From: Alphaproteobacteria bacterium | Lineage (GTDB): Bacteria; Pseudomonadota; Alphaproteobacteria; JAGPBS01 | Assembly: GCA_018063245.1 (NCBI GenBank) | Contig: JAGPBS010000008.1 | Coordinates: forward strand, 1 to 50,084 | DNA length: 50,084 nucleotides | Reading direction: 5' to 3' | In this document: piece by piece, positions 1 to 7,894 of the stretch | Layout: every line of letters begins with the position of its first letter | How positions within the stretch are numbered: position 1 is the stretch's first letter | The notes under the pieces: model-generated | The model's database searches: none | Told to the model about the DNA's origin: nothing | Seen by the model: the letters and a program-made list of their open reading frames with translations, nothing else | Position numbers and translations under genes: made by a program

Positions 1-54
1 TCCTGGGAGGCTATCCTTAATTGCTTCCCATTGGTCATCCCTTAAATCATACAA
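1..54 (-). CDS. IS5-family transposase, N-terminal fragment cut by window edge
   Basis: Reading leftwards from a TTG start at 54 gives YDLRDDQWEAIKDSLPG, the typical beginning of IS5-family (IS427/IS1031-like, DUF4096) transposase OrfA proteins, which open with a Y-D-L-(T/R)-D-x-Q-W-E-x-I motif. A good ribosome binding site (AAAAGGAG) lies just upstream on the same strand. Only 18 codons are inside the window, so integrity cannot be judged. Family members catalyse DDE cut-and-paste transposition and often depend on a programmed frameshift between two frames. The match rests on one short motif read by eye. Confidence 0.7.
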   Translation of the reverse strand, partial: MYDLRDDQWEAIKDSLPG

Positions 55-118
55 CTTTCAACTCCTTTTCTTATTATTAGAAGTTCAGTATATCATAAAA
101 AAAATTAAATGTCGACAC
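1..118 (-). mobile_element. Edge of an IS5-like insertion sequence
   Basis: The transposase start at 54 and an AT-rich leader up to about 118 probably form the left-over end of an insertion sequence extending out of the window. The outer boundary is inferred from where the AT-rich leader stops, near a GTCGAC at 112-117. The inverted repeat cannot be confirmed because the other end is not visible. Confidence 0.45.
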
Positions 119-144
119 TACCTAAGCTCTGGTGGATCATGCAG

Positions 145-216
145 GACTGGATCCTCGCGCCTTCGCTTCCTCCTACGCACTACGTGCTTCGGCGGACTCG
201 GCTCAGGATGACAAAT
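145..216. repeat. Dispersed palindromic repeat (GGATCCTC / CTCAGGATGAC type)
   Basis: The block starts GACTGGATCCTCGCG and ends CTCAGGATGACA. It shares its first 23 positions almost exactly with 6445-6467. An internal insert, CGCTTCCTCCTACGC followed by GCTTCGGCGG, is shared with 16348-16379. The block can fold on itself (GGATCCT against AGGAT, GCAC-TAC-GTGC inside). No gene fits it. Similar short palindromic units are common between genes in low-GC alphaproteobacteria; their function is unknown. Confidence 0.6.
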
Positions 217-254
217 CTAACGCCAGTTCATACATCTACGTTACAACTTTAATC

Positions 255-803
255 TTACTGCTTGGCTTTTTCATCTTGGTACTTCAAGATGAGTGGCATT
301 TGGAATCCGCTGAAAATCAGAGTCAAAGGCATAATACCAAAAACTTTAAAACTTGCCCAAAAATCTGTTGAAAAATTACGCCAGACAACTTCATTCACAA
401 TAGCGAGGAAAATAAAAAAGACTGCCCAGCGCATTGTGAGAATTTCCCAGCCCTTTTCTTGCAATGGCAACATAGCACCCATAATGTATTTCAAGATGTT
501 CTTTTTTGTAAAATAGCCCCAAAAAAGAACAATGCCAAAAAATAAATTCACAATTGTTGGCTTCAGTTTAATAAAAAGATCATCATGGAGCACCAAAGTG
601 AGCCCACCAAAAATCGTCACAAACACACAGCTAATCAAAGGTACAATCGGCCATTTTTTTTCAAGACGAAAGAAAAAGAAAACAGAGATGAGCGTTGAAA
701 TCATCAAAAGTGCCGTTCCCCAATAAATACCACCCAACCAATTTGCCAGAAAAAATATCAAGAGAGGGCCAGCTTCAAGAGCAAATTTTAAAATAGGAGA
801 CAT
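255..803 (-). CDS. yciB: YciB/IspZ-type inner membrane protein (septation protein A family)
   Basis: This 182-residue protein is nearly all membrane helices (five or more hydrophobic stretches), the usual length and topology of the YciB/IspZ family. The family-typical N-terminus (LxFxLExGPLLxFF) and the GWEILTMRWAVFFIF segment around residue 120 are both visible. Family members sit in the inner membrane and affect cell-envelope integrity and septation; the biochemical activity is not settled. It lies downstream of amn and ftsY on the same strand. An association of this family with ftsY is common in alphaproteobacteria. The C-terminus (KYQDEKAKQ) is cytosolic and charged. Confidence 0.85.
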   Translation of the reverse strand: MSPILKFALEAGPLLIFFLANWLGGIYWGTALLMISTLISVFFFFRLEKKWPIVPLISCVFVTIFGGLTLVLHDDLFIKLKPTIVNLFFGIVLFWGYFTKKNILKYIMGAMLPLQEKGWEILTMRWAVFFIFLAIVNEVVWRNFSTDFWASFKVFGIMPLTLIFSGFQMPLILKYQDEKAKQ

Positions 804-830
804 CAGATATATTCCTTCGTAAGATTAATA

Positions 831-2345
831 TTATTGGAAAGCCGGTTCAAAGAAGCTACGTAACTTCCGGGAATGTAATGTTTCTAACATATGCTCCTTC
901 AGATAGTCAATGGCTCTAATACCAATTCTCAAATGTTGGGCCACTTGTTCTTTATAAAAGCGATTGGCCATGCCTGGTAATTTAATCTCACCCTGCAATG
1001 GCTTATCAGACACACAAAGCAATGTCCCATAAGGAACTCTGAAGCGAAAACCATTGGCTGCAATGGTTGCAGACTCCATATCAAGAGCAATGGCTCTATT
1101 TTGAGAAAACTTCTGAATCAAACGCCGATGCTCATCAAGTTCCCAATTGCGATTGTCGGTTGTCACAACCGTTCCAGTACGCATAATACTTTTCAATTCA
1201 TAGCCTCTTTTACCCGTTATATCGCCAACAGCCGTTTCAAGAGCGACCTGAATCTCCGACAAAGCAGGAAGCGGAATATGAGGCGGCAAATGATCATCCA
1301 GAACATGATCCTCACGCACATAAGCATGCGCAAGTGCGTAATCTCCAAGCTTTTGTGAAGCGCGTAAGCCAGCGCAATGGCCAAGCATAATCCACGCATA
1401 AGGACGTAAAACAGCAACATGATCTGTAATTGTTTTGGCATTTGAAGGCCCAACACCAATATTAATCATCGTAATTCCATGCTTATCTTTAGAAACCAAA
1501 TGATAAGCAGGCATCTGGAAATTTCCAACTTGAGGAGCCTGAGCTAAAACACCATCTGGCGCCGGACAATTCTCATTGAGCATCACGCCATTACCTGGAC
1601 GCACAAAATAGAGATACTTTGAGCGCTTCTTCTGTTCAACCGGATCATCTGTTTTTGTCATCATTTCTTCAGCATACTGAATAAATTGATCGATATAGAA
1701 TTGATAGTTAGTAAACAAAACAAAGCTCTGCACGTGCTTTGAATCTGTCCCCGTATAATGACGCAACCGATGGAGCGAATAGTCAATGCGAGGGGCAGAA
1801 AATAAAGCAAGAGGTGCAACGCCATCTTTATTTTCATACTGATTCCCATCCGCAATCGCATCATCCGTAATGGATAATTCTGGCATAGCAAAATAGTCAC
1901 GCATATGGCGAATTTTTTCTGGCGTCAATTGGCTTTCAATATGCTCACCTTCTTTAAAAGCAAAGTGGATTGGGATCTGCATTTTACTATAGCCAATCTC
2001 AAACTCAATATAGGGGTGATTGCTCTGAATCAATTTAAGCTGTTCACAAAGATAGGTTCTGTAAAGATCCGGCCTTGTAATGGTTGTCTCAAAAGTCCCT
2101 GTATCAGCTAAAAACCCATATGACAAGCGCGTATCAATATTATGACTATGTCTTTCATTCCGAATGCGAATCAAGGGATAGAAAGCCCTTACGTGATCAT
2201 GTGAGTCACCTTCTTTATGAGAATAGCTCTCAAATGAGGTCCGTAACTCTTGTATCGCATTATTATAAAGCGTCTCAAGATATGAGACAGCCTCTTCAGC
2301 AGAGGTAAAACTTTTCAAAGAAGGATTTGGAGGAGCATGCAACAT
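831..2345 (-). CDS. amn: AMP nucleosidase
   Basis: At 504 residues this is the normal length for AMP nucleosidase, which hydrolyses AMP to adenine and ribose-5-phosphate and so helps set adenylate levels. The N-terminal half is the AMP-nucleosidase-specific domain. The C-terminal half is a nucleoside phosphorylase fold, containing INIGVGPSNAKTITDHVAVL, a MLGHCAGLR segment and the MESATIAANGFRFRVPYGTLL region that contacts the base. No truncation is seen. It sits between ftsY and yciB on the same strand. The gap to yciB is 27 bp and to ftsY 55 bp, so co-transcription is plausible. Confidence 0.93.
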   Translation of the reverse strand: MLHAPPNPSLKSFTSAEEAVSYLETLYNNAIQELRTSFESYSHKEGDSHDHVRAFYPLIRIRNERHSHNIDTRLSYGFLADTGTFETTITRPDLYRTYLCEQLKLIQSNHPYIEFEIGYSKMQIPIHFAFKEGEHIESQLTPEKIRHMRDYFAMPELSITDDAIADGNQYENKDGVAPLALFSAPRIDYSLHRLRHYTGTDSKHVQSFVLFTNYQFYIDQFIQYAEEMMTKTDDPVEQKKRSKYLYFVRPGNGVMLNENCPAPDGVLAQAPQVGNFQMPAYHLVSKDKHGITMINIGVGPSNAKTITDHVAVLRPYAWIMLGHCAGLRASQKLGDYALAHAYVREDHVLDDHLPPHIPLPALSEIQVALETAVGDITGKRGYELKSIMRTGTVVTTDNRNWELDEHRRLIQKFSQNRAIALDMESATIAANGFRFRVPYGTLLCVSDKPLQGEIKLPGMANRFYKEQVAQHLRIGIRAIDYLKEHMLETLHSRKLRSFFEPAFQ

Positions 2346-2400
2346 TCGGTTCTCTTCTCATTTTATGAGGTTATTAGATTAAATTCTTATTTGGCCCATC

Positions 2401-3324
2401 TTACACGTCATTTTGTGAAATTCCCATTAATGAACGAGCGAAATTTTTTGCATCGAAATCCTGCAAATCTTCAATTTGCTCCCCGACACCAATCGCTCTA
2501 ATCGGAATTTTATAGCGATCACAAAGACCAACAACAACACCACCTTTCGCTGTACCATCCAATTTTGTAACAATAAGACCATTGATCGATGTAAATTGCT
2601 GAAAGATCTCAATCTGCGCGAAAGCATTTTGACCTGTAGTTGCATCAAGCGTCAAGAATGTGGCATGAGGTGCGCTTGCATCTACTTTTTGCATAACACG
2701 GATAATCTTTTGCAACTCTGCCATCAAATGAGACTGGTTCTGAAGGCGCCCTGCTGTATCGATAAACAAAATATCAACACCCTTTTCTTGTGCTTTTTGC
2801 ATGGCTTCAAAAGCAAGACTTGCAGGATCGGCCCCCTGCTCTTTTTTAATCAATTCACAATTGGCTCTTTTTGCCCAAACATCAAGCTGCTCAACGGCAG
2901 CTGCTCTAAATGTATCGCCTGCCGCAATCATGACTTTTTTGCCAAGAGCTGTGTACTTATTCGCGAGCTTGCCAATGGTTGTTGTTTTACCCGTCCCATT
3001 CACACCCACCATCAAAATGACAAAAGGCTTTTGATCTGATAACTCAAATGTATGTGATATAGCCTCAAGACTCTTCTGAATCTCAAGAGCTAAAGTCTCC
3101 CGAATTTCTTCATCTGTGACTTCTTTACCAAAACGCGCCTTGCGCAAAGCTTCAATATAAACAGCAGCCGTTTTGGGTCCAAAATCTGATGCAATCAGAA
3201 TTTCTTCAATCTCAGCAAGCACCTCATCATCAAGAGGTTTTTTTACCAAGACTGAGTGAATATTCTCAGCGATCTTTTGGGAGGATTTGGATAGGCCTTC
3301 TTTTAATTTTTGGAACCAACTCAT
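2401..3324 (-). CDS. ftsY: Signal recognition particle receptor FtsY
   Basis: FtsY is the membrane-associated SRP receptor GTPase that docks ribosome-nascent-chain complexes at SecYEG. The 307 residues comprise a short N-terminal amphipathic stretch, the N domain, and the G domain with P-loop GVNGTGKTTT (about 107-116), DTFRAAAVEQL, DTAGR and TKLDGTAKGG. The long acidic A domain of Escherichia coli FtsY is absent, as in many alphaproteobacteria. Its partner RNA, 4.5S, is encoded at 48597-48685 in this window. The gene heads a likely ftsY-amn-yciB transcription unit on the minus strand. Confidence 0.96.
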   Translation of the reverse strand: MSWFQKLKEGLSKSSQKIAENIHSVLVKKPLDDEVLAEIEEILIASDFGPKTAAVYIEALRKARFGKEVTDEEIRETLALEIQKSLEAISHTFELSDQKPFVILMVGVNGTGKTTTIGKLANKYTALGKKVMIAAGDTFRAAAVEQLDVWAKRANCELIKKEQGADPASLAFEAMQKAQEKGVDILFIDTAGRLQNQSHLMAELQKIIRVMQKVDASAPHATFLTLDATTGQNAFAQIEIFQQFTSINGLIVTKLDGTAKGGVVVGLCDRYKIPIRAIGVGEQIEDLQDFDAKNFARSLMGISQNDV

Positions 3325-3481
3325 GAGAGCAACCTTACATAAATGTTGTGAAGATGTTTAGATTATGGCGCATTCCATTCAAAAATGCAAAAATTCATTC
3401 ACCTCTTCTTTTTAGCTGACATTCAACCGAAGCTTCCTTATCATCATATAATAATAACATATCGATACAAGAGGACCTCAA

Positions 3482-3997
3482 ATGATCATTCAAAAGAATA
3501 AATTATCTCTCATAGCGCTCTTTGCAACCGCTCTTTTTATGTCAGCACCCGCAGCAGGAACAATTTTGGCCCCTGAAGCAATGGAGCCTCAAGAAGAACT
3601 TCAACCAATCCAAAACAATCCAACCTTAATTGATCAAGATCTAGCAGAAGCAATGGTTAGACCAGTAGACACCAATGACCAAGCACCCGAACTGTCACAA
3701 AATGCTCTGATGCATCAAGAAATGATCGACATGCAGCCAGAGGACGAAATTCTTGGTCAAAATGCTCAAGAAATGAACAACCAAATGGCTAATATGCCTG
3801 AGGAAGAAGGCGATTACCAAGCAACAGCAGCTGAAGAACCACGACCAGGTTTTTTGAATTTCCTCAACATCCCCAACTTACTCATCGTGCTTCTCGTCCT
3901 TGGGTCGGCGATTTACATGATCAGACGCTTCACTTCAAGACGTGATAAAGTTGCCTGCGTTTCATTGATTCGCAATAACAACATCAACAGGTCCTAA
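3482..3997 (+). CDS. Hypothetical secreted or membrane protein, acidic Met/Gln-rich
   Basis: The family is not recognised. The 171-residue product has an N-terminal signal peptide (basic start, hydrophobic core about 9-22, Ala-rich cleavage region near 26-30). An acidic, Met/Gln/Asn-rich and presumably disordered stretch of about 100 residues follows. A single membrane helix (about 131-147) comes next, then a basic tail with TSRRDK. The predicted topology is periplasmic acidic domain with C-terminal anchor. The AGAGGA ribosome binding site is good and the ATG at 3482 is well spaced. It is a single gene between ftsY (divergent) and the HPt gene. A role cannot be assigned. Confidence 0.7.
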   Translation: MIIQKNKLSLIALFATALFMSAPAAGTILAPEAMEPQEELQPIQNNPTLIDQDLAEAMVRPVDTNDQAPELSQNALMHQEMIDMQPEDEILGQNAQEMNNQMANMPEEEGDYQATAAEEPRPGFLNFLNIPNLLIVLLVLGSAIYMIRRFTSRRDKVACVSLIRNNNINRS

Positions 3998-4090
3998 AAA
4001 CCAAGGTTCATTCCTATCGTTTCTATGAACTAATAGATTAAGGTCTCATCAATTATTCTCTTTTATACTAAAGCAAAAAAGGGCTTTAGT

Positions 4091-4447
4091 ATGACAACAG
4101 AACCTATTCTTAATCAACAAATCCTCTCACACCTTGAAGAGTTGCTAGGCGATAGTTACCATTTAGTTCTAGAAACCTACATCTCTTCATCACAAACGCT
4201 CATAGAAAACCTGGATGAGGCCATGAAAAGCAATGATCTCATTTTACTATCACAATACGCCCATCCTTTAAAATCATCCAGCCTACAGATTGGGGCTGTC
4301 ACCCTATCTGAATGCGCCGCTCAGATCGAAAATCCGGCTAAAGAAAGTGATCTTAAAAGCATGCAAGAGCTTGTGAGCTATTGCCAAACACTTCATGGAC
4401 AAGTGATATCAGAGCTACGCAATATCTTACAAGAAGATTGCCAATAA
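4091..4447 (+). CDS. Histidine phosphotransfer (HPt) domain protein
   Basis: The 118-residue protein is a single HPt domain, a four-helix bundle that relays phosphoryl groups between response-regulator receivers and kinases. The phosphorylatable His is H58 in QYAHPLKSSSLQIGA, matching the AHxLKSSS consensus, with the downstream LxxxCAxIE helix. No kinase or response regulator lies nearby, so its phosphorelay partners must be elsewhere. In alphaproteobacteria the best-known free-standing HPt is ChpT, but ChpT is larger and dimeric, so that identity is unlikely. The gene converges with ssrA. Confidence 0.85.
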   Translation: MTTEPILNQQILSHLEELLGDSYHLVLETYISSSQTLIENLDEAMKSNDLILLSQYAHPLKSSSLQIGAVTLSECAAQIENPAKESDLKSMQELVSYCQTLHGQVISELRNILQEDCQ

Positions 4448-4448
4448 A

Positions 4449-4474
4449 AAAATCGCCTATTTCAAGCGATTTAT
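4449..4474 (-). terminator. Rho-independent terminator of ssrA
   Basis: Read on the minus strand, AAATCGC pairs with GCGATTT around a short loop and is followed by a run of T. It lies between the convergent HPt gene and ssrA. On the plus strand the T-run is shorter, so it may be weakly bidirectional. Confidence 0.7.
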
Positions 4475-4495
4475 TCAGCAGAGCCTCGTCAAAAA

Positions 4496-4844
4496 GTGGG
4501 GGCGTTCTGTTGCCCGGTGCCCCCGTACCGCTAACATCGCTCAAGAGAGCTTTGGCGCATTAAGCAGCCAATGCAACAGCAGGCGAACCTGCTACTTGAG
4601 GTCTGTTGTTTTGTAGTTTATGTGCGACATTTATATGTCTTGATCCGATAACGGTGGTATCATGCCGAGCAAAAACATCATCTTTATTACGCACGTCGAT
4701 CCTGTTTCACCCCCATGAAAAACACTGACTCACATTGTTTGTCCGTGTAAACTCTTTGTTTTTGGTGGAGGTGCCGGGTACCGCCCCCGGGTCCGCAACG
4801 CTTATTCCATAACGCGTTTATCGCCATAGTTAGTCTTACCTAAC
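4496..4844 (-). ncRNA. ssrA: tmRNA, circularly permuted (two-piece), precursor
   Basis: tmRNA rescues stalled ribosomes and tags the nascent chain for proteolysis. The gene has the permuted alphaproteobacterial order. On the minus strand the acceptor piece comes first (about 4840 to 4763) and ends in CACCTCCACCA with an encoded CCA. An intervening segment of about 48 nt follows. The coding piece begins GGGGGTGAAACAGGATCGAC at 4714. GGGGGTG pairs with CACCTCC over seven positions (one G-U) to form the acceptor stem. The T-arm stem CCGGG/CCCGG encloses loop GGCGGTA, not the usual TTCGANN. The tag frame lies at 4625-4560. A GGGGGC/GCCCCC stem near 4498-4524 closes the coding piece. Mature ends other than those fixed by the acceptor stem are estimates. 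Confidence 0.93.
4560..4625 (-). other. tmRNA proteolysis-tag reading frame
   Basis: From the resume codon GCA (after GTC, as in Escherichia coli) the frame reads AHKLQNNRPQVAGSPAVALA plus a final Ala and TAA. The C-terminal ALAA is the classic ClpXP/ClpAP-recognised end. At 21 residues the tag is longer than the 10-14 residues usual for well-studied species, and it has no ANDN-like start. The resume codon is inferred by position. Confidence 0.75.
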
Positions 4845-4850
4845 ATCCTT

Positions 4851-4859
4851 AGTATAACA
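4851..4859 (-). promoter_or_regulatory. Extended -10 promoter of ssrA
   Basis: On the minus strand TG-T-TATACT is an extended -10 element. Transcription would start near 4844, just ahead of the acceptor piece. No convincing -35 is present at the right spacing, which fits an extended -10 promoter. Confidence 0.5.
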
Positions 4860-4922
4860 TGGTTTTTCAAAAAAGGGTAGTAAAATACGAAAAAATACTA
4901 GCTTTGTTGCGATCCCAAAGCC

Positions 4923-4928
4923 TATACT
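4923..4928 (+). promoter_or_regulatory. -10 box of mnmE, implying a leaderless or near-leaderless mRNA
   Basis: TATACT ends seven bases before the ATG of mnmE at 4935, and no Shine-Dalgarno sequence is visible between them. The matching -35 region is poor, so the promoter is tentative. Confidence 0.4.
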
Positions 4929-4934
4929 AAAGCC

Positions 4935-6311
4935 ATGTCTCTCTATGTAAACAATGATACCATCTACGCTCTTGCAACAGCACCGGGGAAAGCCGGGATC
5001 GCTGTTATTCGCCTTTCCGGCCCCAAAACGATCGAAATCTGTGAGAAACTCACAAAAAAAGAGATTCCAAAACCCCATTATGCACGCATCCGGTCATTTT
5101 ACCATCCCAAAACAAGCGATTTGCTTGACAATGGCCTTTTGCTTTTTATGCCAAATCCACATAGCTTTACAGGTGAAGATGTGGCTGAATGCCAAATCCA
5201 TGGCGGCCCAGCAATCACTGCTGCTTTTCTGGAAGCCTTAAGCCATTTTGAGCAAACAAGACTTGCTGAGCCTGGTGAATTTTCGCGCAGAGCCTTTTTA
5301 AATGGCAAGCTTGACCTAACCGAAATTGAGGCTCTGGCTGACTTAATCCATGCCCAAACACAGATGCAGCATCGACTTGCCTTAAGACAAATGGCCGGAA
5401 GTCTTACAACTCTCTATCAAAAATGGAGAGAAGATCTAAAAAAATCCCTCGCCTATCTTGAAGCTTTTCTGGATTTTCCTGATGAAGATCTGCCAGAATC
5501 CATCAATCCTGTGCTCTATGAAAATGTTCAAAGGCTCAAAGCTGAACTTGCAGCTCATTTGAATGATCAACAGATCGGGGAAAAAATCCGAGAAGGGTTT
5601 TATGTCTCAATCACAGGCCTTCCGAATGCCGGAAAATCAACGCTCCTTAATTATCTGGCCAAACGGGATGTTGCGATTGTAACGGACATTGCCGGCACCA
5701 CGCGCGATCCGGTTGAAGTTGAAATGAACATCGGGGGCTATCCTGTCGTATTGATTGATACAGCAGGCCTACGAGAGACAACCGATATCGTTGAATCAAT
5801 CGGCATTAAAAAGGCGCTCGAAAAAGCAGAACATGCCGATTTCAACATTCTTTTACTTGAAGGAAAAAATCTGCAGGATCTGCAAAAAGATCTCGCTCAA
5901 TTGAACAAATTCTTGCCATTTGAAAGCGAGCGCCTTTTGGTGATCAACAAATCTGATCTTCTGTCCGAGTCAGGCATACAAAAGATTTGCGCCTCTCTTA
6001 CGCAAAATCAGCAACCAATCTTTATTTCATTGAAGGATAGTCAAGGGATTGATGATTTTAAAGACGCTCTCTTGGCTTTTTTCTCATCGCACTTTGCCTT
6101 GCCTGAAGGGCCACTCATCACAAGAGAAAGACACCGCGTCCATTTGCAAAAATGCCTTATTGCCCTTGAATCGTTTCTCATCAATCCTGATCAAGTTCTT
6201 GCAGCTGAAGATCTGCGTCAGGCCATGCATCAGCTCGGGACCATCACCGGCATTGTTGATGTAGAGGACTTACTCGATGTCATCTTCCGCGATTTCTGTA
6301 TCGGGAAATGA
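4935..6311 (+). CDS. mnmE: tRNA modification GTPase MnmE
   Basis: MnmE, with MnmG, installs the (carboxymethyl)aminomethyl group on wobble U34 of certain tRNAs. The 458-residue protein has the N-terminal formyl-THF-binding domain (DTIYALATAPGKAGIAVIRL near the start; GEFSRRAFLNGKLDL about 114-128). The inserted G domain has P-loop GLPNAGKS (228-235), TDIAGTTRD and DTAGLRE. The protein ends in the invariant CIGK that carries the catalytic cysteine. It is complete. It is divergent from ssrA across about 90 bp. In many alphaproteobacteria mnmE sits beside mnmG, but here the next genes point the other way. Confidence 0.97.
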   Translation: MSLYVNNDTIYALATAPGKAGIAVIRLSGPKTIEICEKLTKKEIPKPHYARIRSFYHPKTSDLLDNGLLLFMPNPHSFTGEDVAECQIHGGPAITAAFLEALSHFEQTRLAEPGEFSRRAFLNGKLDLTEIEALADLIHAQTQMQHRLALRQMAGSLTTLYQKWREDLKKSLAYLEAFLDFPDEDLPESINPVLYENVQRLKAELAAHLNDQQIGEKIREGFYVSITGLPNAGKSTLLNYLAKRDVAIVTDIAGTTRDPVEVEMNIGGYPVVLIDTAGLRETTDIVESIGIKKALEKAEHADFNILLLEGKNLQDLQKDLAQLNKFLPFESERLLVINKSDLLSESGIQKICASLTQNQQPIFISLKDSQGIDDFKDALLAFFSSHFALPEGPLITRERHRVHLQKCLIALESFLINPDQVLAAEDLRQAMHQLGTITGIVDVEDLLDVIFRDFCIGK

Positions 6312-6548
6312 TATCAAGCACCTGAAATTAGAGCAACCCACAAACACCGTCATGGTGAGGAGTCTTGTGACAAAGCAAAGCGAGGGAACAAGATGACGCG
6401 ACCATCCAGGAACACCTCAACAATTGCGATCCTTGATAAATAGTGACTGGATCCTCACGTCTTCGCTTCGCTCGACTCAGGATGACAAAAAGAAGATATT
6501 TCAATCGGTTCAGACCATACTTCTAAGCTTGAAAGAACGCCCTCTCAA
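6312..6548. repeat. Intergenic region with dispersed repeat (core 6445-6487)
   Basis: No gene is visible in these 237 bases. GTGACTGGATCCTCACG followed by CTCGACTCAGGATGACAAA at 6443-6490 is a second copy of the repeat at 145-216, without the internal insert. The remainder (6340-6420) contains phrases such as CGTCATGGTGAGGAG and AAGATGACGCGACCATCC that also look repeat-derived. The copy lies between the 3' ends of two convergent genes. Confidence 0.5.
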
Positions 6549-6899
6549 TCAAAAAACCGACAGCTTAGCGCCCCCTATTAGATGCATGTGAAAATGGGGA
6601 ACCTCTTGGCCTCCATTCAAACCACAATTAGCAACCAACCTGTAACCCGTTTCATGAACGCCACATTTTTCTGCAATCATGGGGATCACTTGATGAAAGC
6701 GATGGATCTCTTCTGCTGATCCTTTGGCATAAAAATCCTGCGCTGAGAGATAGGCTCCCTTTGGTAAAATCAAAATATGAACCGGCGCTTTTGGGTGTAT
6801 GTCATGGAATGACAAGACAAAATCATCCTCATAAACAGAATTACAGGGTATTTCCTTCCGGAGGATGCGCGCAAATATATTGTTTGAATCATAGGTCAT
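6549..6899 (-). CDS. HIT-family (HinT-like) nucleotide hydrolase
   Basis: The 116-residue protein has the branch-I HIT layout: NNIFARILRKEIP at the N-terminus, the HILILPKG strand and the catalytic triad HFHMH at 102-106, with the nucleophilic His expected at 104. HinT proteins hydrolyse purine nucleoside phosphoramidates and adenylated intermediates in the cytosol. The length is normal and nothing is missing. The start is 17 bp downstream of the lipobox kinase on the same strand, so it may close a gmk-kinase-HIT operon. Confidence 0.93.
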   Translation of the reverse strand: MTYDSNNIFARILRKEIPCNSVYEDDFVLSFHDIHPKAPVHILILPKGAYLSAQDFYAKGSAEEIHRFHQVIPMIAEKCGVHETGYRLVANCGLNGGQEVPHFHMHLIGGAKLSVF

Positions 6900-6916
6900 G
6901 TAATTTTTCCTTCTTT

Positions 6917-7894
6917 TTAATCTAAAATGGCTTCTCTTAATAAGGCTTTGGCAAATATAAACTGACCTTCTGTTGTATAAAGAGATAGAGTACCAGCCTG
7001 AAAACTCATGAAAACCTCCATTACCGGCTTAAGGGGAACATTCGTCCTCACAACATCTTCAGGGATATGATACAAAAGTTCAAGCCCATAGAACAAACAA
7101 ACTGCTTTGCGCATTTGAGCCAAATGATTTCGTTCTTCTGCTGTTAGCTTTCTCTTGAAATAAGCTTCCCAAAAGGCCTCTCTGCTACTCTCATCATGGA
7201 AATAAAAGAGAGTAACGGTTGCCACATCAAAAAATGGATCATCCTCTGCTGCATTTTCAAAATCGATGACTTTAAACGAATCCCCCTGCCAAATAAAATT
7301 ATTTGGATTCAAATCGCGATGAGTTGCTGTCTTTTTCTGAACTTTGAGCTTTTTAAGCATTGCAATTTCTGCAATCAACCTATTATGATCGATATCTGAG
7401 GGATACTGCTTTATTTGATCAAAACGGTTCGCGATTTGGCTGACAATAGAAAGCCCTTCACAAAATGTAGGTCCATCATGAATCTGATGCAAAAGTGTAG
7501 CTAGCTTTTCAGGCAGCTGGTCGACTAACATGGCTGTTGTGGAAGGCCTTAGATATTCCATCAACAAAATACCTTTATCAAGATCATAAGCGATCAACTT
7601 TGGCCCATAACCAGCATCCGATGCGACTTGTTGAGCTTTAATTTCTATAACTCTATCTTCAAGACTTCGATTATCAATATTTCGAATCACATAAGAATTG
7701 GTTCCATCTGATACCTTATAAAGGTTTGAGCCTGACAATCCGCCCTTTAGCGGTACTTTTTGGGCCCATTGCTGATCTAACAGTTCAGGCGCTTTTTGAG
7801 GGGAAACGGAGCAAACTTTAGCTTCATCGCACCCAAATAAAGCCAAAAAACTGAGCAGAAAAAAATTACGAAACGGCATAAACATCAAGCTCAT
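6917..7894 (-). CDS. Choline/ethanolamine-kinase-like phosphotransferase with an N-terminal lipobox
   Basis: The kinase part resembles the LicA/choline kinase branch of the APH superfamily. It has a GGLSGSNLYKV nucleotide loop (about 51-61), an LLMEYL hinge, the catalytic loop HRDLNPNN (192-199) and the metal-binding DFE (211-213) in VIDFENA. Choline, ethanolamine or thiamine are possible substrates; motifs alone do not decide. Unusually, the first 22 residues are basic-hydrophobic and end LSFLALFGC, like a type II lipoprotein signal. The start overlaps the end of gmk by 29 bp in another frame. Internal ATGs at the next few residues would still include the hydrophobic segment. If exported, the enzyme would lack ATP in the periplasm, so the segment may be a cytosol-facing anchor. 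Confidence 0.8.
   Translation of the reverse strand: MSLMFMPFRNFFLLSFLALFGCDEAKVCSVSPQKAPELLDQQWAQKVPLKGGLSGSNLYKVSDGTNSYVIRNIDNRSLEDRVIEIKAQQVASDAGYGPKLIAYDLDKGILLMEYLRPSTTAMLVDQLPEKLATLLHQIHDGPTFCEGLSIVSQIANRFDQIKQYPSDIDHNRLIAEIAMLKKLKVQKKTATHRDLNPNNFIWQGDSFKVIDFENAAEDDPFFDVATVTLFYFHDESSREAFWEAYFKRKLTAEERNHLAQMRKAVCLFYGLELLYHIPEDVVRTNVPLKPVMEVFMSFQAGTLSLYTTEGQFIFAKALLREAILD

Noticed and set aside
132-371. 79-residue plus-strand frame starting in a repeat
   Set aside because: It runs from a dispersed palindromic repeat into the antisense of yciB; no start signal.
2476-3039. 187-residue plus-strand frame inside ftsY
   Set aside because: It is antisense to the conserved G domain of FtsY and shows no protein-like features.
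4353-4563. Short frames on both strands across the end of the HPt gene and ssrA
   Set aside because: The region is explained by the HPt coding sequence, the terminator and tmRNA structure.
4865-4870. TTGAAA on the minus strand as -35 box of ssrA
   Set aside because: It is only 8 bp from the -10 box; the extended -10 explains the promoter better.
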